Assembly: GCF_943912555.1 (NCBI RefSeq)
Contig: NZ_CALTUR010000053.1
Span: 1 to 12,169 of the forward strand
From: an uncultured Streptococcus sp.
GTDB lineage: Bacteria > Bacillota > Bacilli > Lactobacillales > Streptococcaceae
DNA length: 12,169 nt
Reading direction: 5' to 3'
The notes beneath the pieces are model-generated. The model was not told where the DNA came from and made no database searches. It was given only the letters and a program-made list of their open reading frames with translations. The stretch's first letter is position 1. Every line of letters starts with the position of its first letter. Shown here in pieces: positions 7,282-12,169 of this stretch. The position numbers and the translations under genes are program-made.

Positions 7282-9452
7282 ACAAACAAACTATCCTGCG
7301 AATAGCTAAGTATGTAAGTATCGGCTTCTTAACTATAGTCATCGCAGCTGTTGTCCTAGGCGGAGGGCTTTTTCTCTACTTTGTTAGCAAGGCTCCAGCC
7401 TTATCTGAAAGTAAATTAGTTGCGACAACCTCTAGCAAGATTTATGATAATAAGAACGAATTGATTGCTGACCTTGGAGCGGAACGTCGCGTAAACACTC
7501 AAGCCAATGAAATTCCTACAGACTTAGTCAAAGCTATTGTATCTATCGAAGACCACCGTTTCTTTGATCATAGAGGTGTTGATACTATTCGTATCATAGG
7601 AGCTGCATTGAGAAACCTCCAAGGACAAGGGGGGCTCCAAGGTGCTTCAACCTTGACCCAGCAATTGATTAAATTAACTTACTTTTCTACTTCAACTGCT
7701 GACCAAACCATATCACGTAAAGCTCAAGAAGCTTGGCTAGCAGTTCAGCTAGAACAAAAAGCAACCAAGCAAGAAATCCTGACCTATTACATCAATAAAG
7801 TCTACATGTCTAACGGTAACTATGGGATGCAAACCGCAGCCCAAAATTACTATGGAAAAGACTTAAAGGAATTAAGCTTGCCACAGTTAGCACTCCTTGC
7901 TGGAATGCCTCAGGCACCAAACCAATATGATCCTTATTCCCATCCAGAAGCTGCTCTCGAACGTCGTAATTTAGTACTTTCAGAAATGAAAGACCAAAAT
8001 TACATCAGTGCAGAACAATATGAAAAAGCAATTAATACTCCTATCACCGATGGTCTCCAGAGCTTAAAATCAGCCAATAGTTATCCAGCCTATATGGACA
8101 ATTACCTCAAAGAAGTAATCAACCAAGTAGAACAAGAAACTGGCTACAATCTTCTTACCACAGGTATGGAAGTCTATACTAATGTCGACAAAAATGTTCA
8201 ACAGAGACTTTGGGATGTTTACAATACAGATGAGTATGTTGCTTACCCAGATGATGAACTCCAAGTAGCATCCACTATCGTAGATGTAACAAATGGTAAA
8301 GTACTTGCTCAGTTAGGGGCCCGTCACCAATCAAGTAATGTATCTTTCGGCATCAACCAAGCCGTGGAAACAAACCGTGACTGGGGTTCTACTATGAAAC
8401 CCATCACTGACTATGCTCCTGCATTAGAGTATGGAGTCTATGACTCTACTGCATCTATTGTACATGACGTTCCTTATAATTATCCTGGTACTGATATTCC
8501 CGTCTACAACTGGGACCATGGTTACTTTGGAAATATTACAATTCAGTATGCACTTCAACAGTCACGTAATGTCACAGCGGTTGAAACTCTTAATAAGGTT
8601 GGTTTAGACAGAGCAAAAACCTTCCTCAATGGATTAGGTATTGACTATCCAAGCATACACTATGCCAATGCCATTTCAAGTAATACACCTGAATCCAACA
8701 AAAAATATGGTGCAAGTAGTGAAAAAATGGCCGCTGCCTACGCAGCTTTTGCTAATGGTGGTATTTATCACAAACCAATGTATATCAATAAAATCGTCTT
8801 CAGTGATGGTAGTGAAAAAGAATTTTCTGATGCTGGTACACGAGCTATGAAAGAAACCACTGCCTATATGATGACCGAAATGATGAAAACTGTCTTAGTC
8901 TACGGAACAGGACGTGGTGCCTATCTACCATGGCTTCCACAAGCAGGTAAGACAGGTACTTCTAACTATACTGACGACGAAATTGAAAAGTATATCAAGA
9001 ACACTGGCTACGTAGCTCCAGATGAAATGTTTGTAGGTTATACTCGCAAATATGCAATGGCTGTATGGACTGGTTACTCAAATCGTTTAACTCCAATCAT
9101 TGGAGATGGTTTCCTAGTTGCTGCTAAGGTCTATCGATCAATGATGACCTACCTCTCAGAAGATAACCGCCCTGGAGATTGGACAATGCCAGAGGGATTA
9201 TACAGAAGTGGAGAGTTCGTCTTCCAAAACGGAGCAAGAAATACTTGGAATACTACAGCTACACAACAAACACAAACAGTAGAAAATTCCTCTACAACAA
9301 CTGAAACTTCAACTACACAGGCAAATACGACTGTTGGTCAACAACCCAATAATGCTCCAGTAACTGATCCAAATCAAGGACAAACTGGTCAAGCTGTCCA
9401 ACCAGTACAACCAACACCACAAAATCCACAAGTTCAACAGCAACCACAATAG
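7278..9452 (+). CDS. pbp1A: Penicillin-binding protein 1A, bifunctional, probable mosaic allele
   Basis: A class A PBP of 724 residues that polymerises lipid II and crosslinks peptidoglycan; a beta-lactam target. It has a short cytoplasmic tail, a membrane anchor (about 12-36), and a GT51 glycosyltransferase domain (about 60-235) with catalytic Glu91 in [10 protein letters not shown] and [10 protein letters not shown] linker leads to the transpeptidase domain (about 325-620) with STMK (Ser371 nucleophile), SRN (429-431) and KTGT (558-561). The tail (655-724) is rich in Thr/Gln/Pro/Asn. Compared with the penicillin-susceptible R6 sequence as I remember it (numbering is one lower there), this copy has Thr433 for Pro432 after SRN, NTGY at 575-578 for TSQF, and IIGDGFL at 607-613 for LVGNGLT, all known from resistant pneumococcal mosaic alleles. 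The STMK threonine, often Ala or Ser in highly resistant strains, is unchanged. Translation is coupled to recU by a 4-bp overlap, with AGGTGG upstream. Confidence 0.97.
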   Translation: MNKQTILRIAKYVSIGFLTIVIAAVVLGGGLFLYFVSKAPALSESKLVATTSSKIYDNKNELIADLGAERRVNTQANEIPTDLVKAIVSIEDHRFFDHRGVDTIRIIGAALRNLQGQGGLQGASTLTQQLIKLTYFSTSTADQTISRKAQEAWLAVQLEQKATKQEILTYYINKVYMSNGNYGMQTAAQNYYGKDLKELSLPQLALLAGMPQAPNQYDPYSHPEAALERRNLVLSEMKDQNYISAEQYEKAINTPITDGLQSLKSANSYPAYMDNYLKEVINQVEQETGYNLLTTGMEVYTNVDKNVQQRLWDVYNTDEYVAYPDDELQVASTIVDVTNGKVLAQLGARHQSSNVSFGINQAVETNRDWGSTMKPITDYAPALEYGVYDSTASIVHDVPYNYPGTDIPVYNWDHGYFGNITIQYALQQSRNVTAVETLNKVGLDRAKTFLNGLGIDYPSIHYANAISSNTPESNKKYGASSEKMAAAYAAFANGGIYHKPMYINKIVFSDGSEKEFSDAGTRAMKETTAYMMTEMMKTVLVYGTGRGAYLPWLPQAGKTGTSNYTDDEIEKYIKNTGYVAPDEMFVGYTRKYAMAVWTGYSNRLTPIIGDGFLVAAKVYRSMMTYLSEDNRPGDWTMPEGLYRSGEFVFQNGARNTWNTTATQQTQTVENSSTTTETSTTQANTTVGQQPNNAPVTDPNQGQTGQAVQPVQPTPQNPQVQQQPQ

Positions 9453-9462
9453 TAAGATGAAG

Positions 9463-9494
9463 AAAATCCTGAGAATAGAAACTCAGGATTTTTT
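9463..9494 (+). terminator. Terminator of recU-pbp1A
   Basis: AAAATCCTGAG (9463-9473) pairs with CTCAGGATTTT (9482-9492) around an 8-base loop, followed by further Ts. It begins 10 bases after the pbp1A stop. The A-run on the left arm would let it also work as a partial terminator from the opposite side. Confidence 0.92.
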
Positions 9495-9561
9495 CTACAA
9501 AAAATTAGCTTCATCATCTCTGAAAGTGAAGATAGTCATCAATTCATCTTCGAGAAAGCAA

Positions 9562-9588
9562 AAGAAGTTAGCTAAAAACTAACTTCTT
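9562..9588 (-). terminator. Terminator of aliA
   Basis: The perfect inverted repeat AAGAAGTTAG (9562-9571) / CTAACTTCTT (9579-9588) has a 7-base loop. Read on the minus strand it directly follows the aliA stop codon and ends in TTCTTTTG. It closes the aliA transcript against convergent pbp1A. Confidence 0.88.
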
Positions 9589-9595
9589 ATTTGAT

Positions 9596-11575
9596 CTATT
9601 TCACATGTTTTGCAAGTTCTTCTTGCGCTTTTTTATTGGATTCTGCTTTTTCTTTCATCCATTTATCTTGAGCTTTTTGGTATTCATCTGCTGTGACTGC
9701 CTTATCTTGAAGTTCAAGATATTTGTATCGGAGCGGATCGCTTGTCCCCTTGTTCCCTGAGAAAGAGAAAGGTAAAGTAAATGGTACCATCTTAGACAAG
9801 ATTGGACGACCTGTACGAGATGTCGTTGGAATGACTAGGGCACTATCTGTCAACCATGCTTGAGCTTCGGCATACTTGTTATACCGTTTCGTCACATCTG
9901 TAGTTTCTTCCCCTGCTTCATTGACCATTTTATCATAATCATTGAGACCAACCTTCTTAGCCGCCTCATTGTCTTTTCCTGAATCAAATCCTAGGTAAGT
10001 TCTCGTATTTTCCCCTACAGAAGGCTTGATGATATCAAGATAAGTTGATGGATCCGAGAAGTCTGGTCCCCATCCAACGTTATCAGAAATATCCCAATCC
10101 TCACCAGCAGCAGTTTGTGCAAATAAAGTAACATTAAGCACTTCATCTTTTTGCAATTGTTGAATATCAATAATGACATTATCAGTTCCTAAAGTCGCTT
10201 CCAAGGATTGTTTCATAGATTGGACACGCTGAACTTTTGTAGTTGCTGTCTGGTCAACTGGCATATCTAGATGAATTGGGAAGGTTACACCCTCAGCTTG
10301 AAGAGCAGTCTTAGCTTTGGCAAATTCTGCTTTAGCTTTTTCAGGATTGTACAGACCGTCTTGAGCATCAGCAAGGTTCACATCCTTCCATTCATCCCCG
10401 TAAGTCACCAATTTTTCTTTGACCATATCACCAAAGTTCTTACCATCTGCTTGGACAAATGTTGGCGGAACAAAAATATTACGTAAGATTTTGCTTGCTC
10501 CAGTTTGTCCATTTAGCTGAGAAGCATAGGCTGTACGGTCAAAACCAAAAGCAATGGCCTGACGGAAATCCTTGTTTAAGAGTGCTTTTTTCGTAGAAGT
10601 CTTTTGTTCGTCGCTAGTCTTAGAAGTATATTTATAGGACTGACGGTCGATGTTTGTCCCTACTACATAAGTCGTAGAGTCCTGTTGCGTATAGACAATA
10701 TTGTCCTTCATCTCTTTCTCAAGCTCTGCGAAACTTGCACTTGTTGGATAGAGACGAGCTGCTGAAAGGCTACCGTCTTTAAAGTTTTCTGCAGGTTTAC
10801 TAGTATCTTGACCGTCCCAGAATGACAATTTAACTTTGTCAATATGCACATTGTCTTTATCCCAGTAATTAGGATTCTTCGCAAATTCAACAGTAGATTT
10901 AGTCACAATGGATTTCAACAAATACGGACCATTATACAAGATACTACTTGGATCTGTTGCTTTAGCAAAATCATCCCCTTTTGAATTCAAAAACTCTTCA
11001 TTAACTGGTGCCAAGACACCCATGGTTGTTTTAGAATTCCAAAAACTTTCAGGTTTGTTCAAAGTGTATTGGACTGTTTGATCGTCAAGGGCTTTAATTC
11101 CAACTTGAGAGAAATCTTTATTTTCCCCTTTAGCATAGGCATCCAAACCTTTAATCGAATCTTGTACCAAGTAAAGAGCTTCAGATTTCTTGTCTGTCGC
11201 ATATTTAAGACCCGTTACAAAGTCTTGAGCCTTGACAGGAGCATATTCTTCTCCTTCTGATGTGTACCATTTGGCATCCTGACGAATCTTATAAGTGTAG
11301 GTCAAGCCATCTTTAGAAACTGACCAGTCCTCTGCCATTGATGGAACCAAATTCCCATAGCGGTCACTCTCCAACAATCCATCAATCACATTACTAGTAA
11401 TGTCAGCAGTCGCTGCCTTACCAGTCGTTAAGTAGTTGAGATTATCTGGGTCTGTCTCATAGGTAAATGCGAAGGTTTTCTCAGCTTTTGAGGCTGTCCC
11501 ACCAGAACATGCAGCTAGAACACCCGCTGCTAGTAAGGTAACTCCTGCGAGTGCCAATACTTTTCTCGTTTTCAT
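9596..11575 (-). CDS. aliA: Oligopeptide ABC transporter substrate-binding lipoprotein AliA
   Basis: An extracellular, lipid-anchored peptide-binding protein of the OppA/AliA family (SBP_bac_5 fold, 659 residues) that delivers oligopeptides to the Ami/Opp permease. The N-terminus is a lipoprotein signal: basic MKTRK, a hydrophobic core and lipobox LAAC with Cys23 as the lipidated residue. The mature part begins with YETDPDNLNYL and has the family landmarks YTYKIRQDAKWYTSEG, DFVTGLKYA and FRQAIAFGFDR. The C-terminus is Lys/Glu-rich (QDKWMKEKAESNKKAQEEL). The start at 11575 was chosen because AAAGGAG lies just upstream and gives a proper signal peptide. The open frame extends 18 codons upstream but would cover the promoter's -10. 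AliA conventionally marks the right border of the capsule locus in S. pneumoniae and relatives. It has its own strong promoter and terminator, so is independent of the gene upstream. The distinction from the paralogues AliB and AmiA rests on position and remembered similarity. Confidence 0.93.
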   Translation of the reverse strand: MKTRKVLALAGVTLLAAGVLAACSGGTASKAEKTFAFTYETDPDNLNYLTTGKAATADITSNVIDGLLESDRYGNLVPSMAEDWSVSKDGLTYTYKIRQDAKWYTSEGEEYAPVKAQDFVTGLKYATDKKSEALYLVQDSIKGLDAYAKGENKDFSQVGIKALDDQTVQYTLNKPESFWNSKTTMGVLAPVNEEFLNSKGDDFAKATDPSSILYNGPYLLKSIVTKSTVEFAKNPNYWDKDNVHIDKVKLSFWDGQDTSKPAENFKDGSLSAARLYPTSASFAELEKEMKDNIVYTQQDSTTYVVGTNIDRQSYKYTSKTSDEQKTSTKKALLNKDFRQAIAFGFDRTAYASQLNGQTGASKILRNIFVPPTFVQADGKNFGDMVKEKLVTYGDEWKDVNLADAQDGLYNPEKAKAEFAKAKTALQAEGVTFPIHLDMPVDQTATTKVQRVQSMKQSLEATLGTDNVIIDIQQLQKDEVLNVTLFAQTAAGEDWDISDNVGWGPDFSDPSTYLDIIKPSVGENTRTYLGFDSGKDNEAAKKVGLNDYDKMVNEAGEETTDVTKRYNKYAEAQAWLTDSALVIPTTSRTGRPILSKMVPFTLPFSFSGNKGTSDPLRYKYLELQDKAVTADEYQKAQDKWMKEKAESNKKAQEELAKHVK

Positions 11576-11600
11576 AAACTTCTCCTTTGCTTTTCTATCC

Positions 11601-11629
11601 ATTATAGACCCTTTTTTAAACCTTGTCAA
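11601..11629 (-). promoter_or_regulatory. Consensus sigma-A promoter of aliA
   Basis: On the minus strand TTGACA (11629-11624) and TATAAT (11606-11601), both perfect consensus, are separated by exactly 17 bases. Transcription should start near 11594, giving a leader of about 19 bases with the ribosome site. A/T tracts at about 11640-11665 could act as an UP element. Strong constitutive expression is expected. Confidence 0.93.
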
Positions 11630-11696
11630 CAGAATTTTCAGAATTTTTTAAAATTATTTTTTTAAACATTGCATCTGCAAAAATATGAATAATATC

Positions 11697-11727
11697 AAAA
11701 AACCTCAACTACATTAAGTAGTCAAGG
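11697..11727 (-). terminator. Terminator after the acyltransferase gene
   Basis: On the minus strand CCTTGACTAC (11727-11718) pairs with GTAGTTGAGG (11712-11703) over 10 pairs, including two G-T pairs, with a 5-base loop, followed by TTTTTT (11702-11697). It starts 6 bases after the stop codon and probably ends the capsule transcript before the aliA promoter. Confidence 0.85.
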
Positions 11728-11732
11728 AATTT

Positions 11733-12169
11733 TTATTTTAGTTTAATATATCTCTGTGGTAGTAAAACAATATTCAATAATGGAATTTTCTTCAATACAT
11801 TGGTTGCAAGTATTGATAAATACCAGCCCAAGACAATACCAATAACAATATGAAGAAAAACAGAACCAATTCCCATTTTTAACATTAGAATCCGAATCAT
11901 ACTACAAATTGGTGAATGGAAAATTAGAATCCCTATACTAATTTCCCCATATTTACTAAAATACCTAAAAATATTTTGGGATATTTTTTCTATTTTTGGA
12001 AAAATTATAAATGATAAGATAACATTACCTGTGTATCCAATAATCCACCATCTAGGATAGTTATAGTCCGTTATTATTTTACCATCTACATTAAATAAAA
12101 TATACATTATATAAATATATACGATATTAAATATGATTCCTAGTAGAATTATGTTTCTAAATCTAATAT
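11733..12169 (-). CDS. Membrane acyltransferase (family 3), C-terminal part; likely capsule O-acetyltransferase
   Basis: Only the last 145 or so codons are present. The frame stays open through the right window edge, so the Met at 12107 is internal and the start lies outside. The protein is highly hydrophobic, with about four membrane segments visible: near the window edge (NIILLGIIFNIVYIY), WIIGYTGNVILSFIIF, the stretch GEISIGILIFHSPICSMI, and FLHIVIGIVLGWYLSIL. It ends RYIKLK. The segment SIGILIFHSPI resembles the last conserved helix of acyltransferase-3 (OafA/WcjE-like) proteins, which transfer acetyl groups to extracytoplasmic sugars. The cps locus of this species group ends next to aliA, where several serotypes carry the O-acetyltransferase gene wcjE, so capsule O-acetylation is the most likely role (inference; the histidine-containing N-terminal catalytic part is not visible). 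Base composition is much more AT-rich than neighbouring genes, as typical for transferred capsule genes. Confidence 0.7.
   Translation of the reverse strand, partial: IRFRNIILLGIIFNIVYIYIMYILFNVDGKIITDYNYPRWWIIGYTGNVILSFIIFPKIEKISQNIFRYFSKYGEISIGILIFHSPICSMIRILMLKMGIGSVFLHIVIGIVLGWYLSILATNVLKKIPLLNIVLLPQRYIKLK

Noticed and set aside
9495..9561. Possible extra element between the pbp1A and aliA terminators
   Set aside because: Only weak short inverted repeats (such as GAAGAT/ATCTTC) are seen. The stretch is under 70 bases and needs no explanation beyond spacing between convergent genes.
11576..11629. Longer N-terminus of AliA starting at 11629
   Set aside because: It would place the start codon at the -35 of the consensus promoter and bury the signal peptide inside the protein. 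The ATG at 11575 gives a proper lipoprotein signal and follows AAAGGAG.

Overview
The window is chromosomal DNA of a mitis-group streptococcus: S. pneumoniae, S. mitis, S. oralis or a close relative. The evidence is the gene order aliA / pbp1A-recU / ypsA-gpsB-rnpB-rlmL-mapZ-gnd-ritR, the low GC content, a BOX-type repeat, and proteins that closely match what I recall of the pneumococcal versions. PBP1A, the cytoplasmic part of MapZ and the N-terminus of several proteins differ enough from the laboratory pneumococcal sequences I remember that a commensal S. mitis/S. oralis strain, or a pneumococcus with mosaic genes here, is likely. Sequence comparison would be needed to name the species.

Layout, left to right. 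Positions 1-412 hold no convincing gene. They carry a shortened BOX-like repeat (about 121-238), a structured inverted repeat (335-374) and the ritR terminator. From 413 to 6618 everything is on the minus strand, so transcription runs right to left: ypsA (SLOG-like, unknown role), gpsB (division/elongation regulator), rnpB (RNase P RNA), an RlmL/YpsC-type RNA methyltransferase, mapZ (mid-cell Z-ring positioning), gnd (6-phosphogluconate dehydrogenase) and ritR (orphan redox/iron response regulator). Divergent from ypsA, on the plus strand, are recU (Holliday junction resolvase) and pbp1A (bifunctional class A penicillin-binding protein), which overlap by 4 bp. pbp1A converges on aliA (oligopeptide-binding lipoprotein), each gene having its own hairpin terminator. 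To the right of aliA is the 3' end of a very AT-rich membrane acyltransferase gene cut by the window edge. Since the capsule (cps) locus in this group ends next to aliA, this is probably the last gene of a capsule cluster.

Functionally this is a cell-cycle and cell-envelope neighbourhood. MapZ places FtsZ, GpsB balances septal and peripheral peptidoglycan synthesis, PBP1A makes and crosslinks peptidoglycan, and RecU has a conserved genetic link to class A PBPs in Firmicutes. The capsule/aliA side and pbp1A form a known recombination hotspot. PBP1A here carries several substitutions that match beta-lactam-resistance mosaic alleles known from pneumococcus, while the catalytic STMK motif is intact.

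I see no undescribed multi-gene system. The items most worth checking are the mosaic PBP1A, the extended phospho-threonine region of MapZ, the partial acyltransferase at the capsule boundary, and the non-coding structure downstream of ritR.
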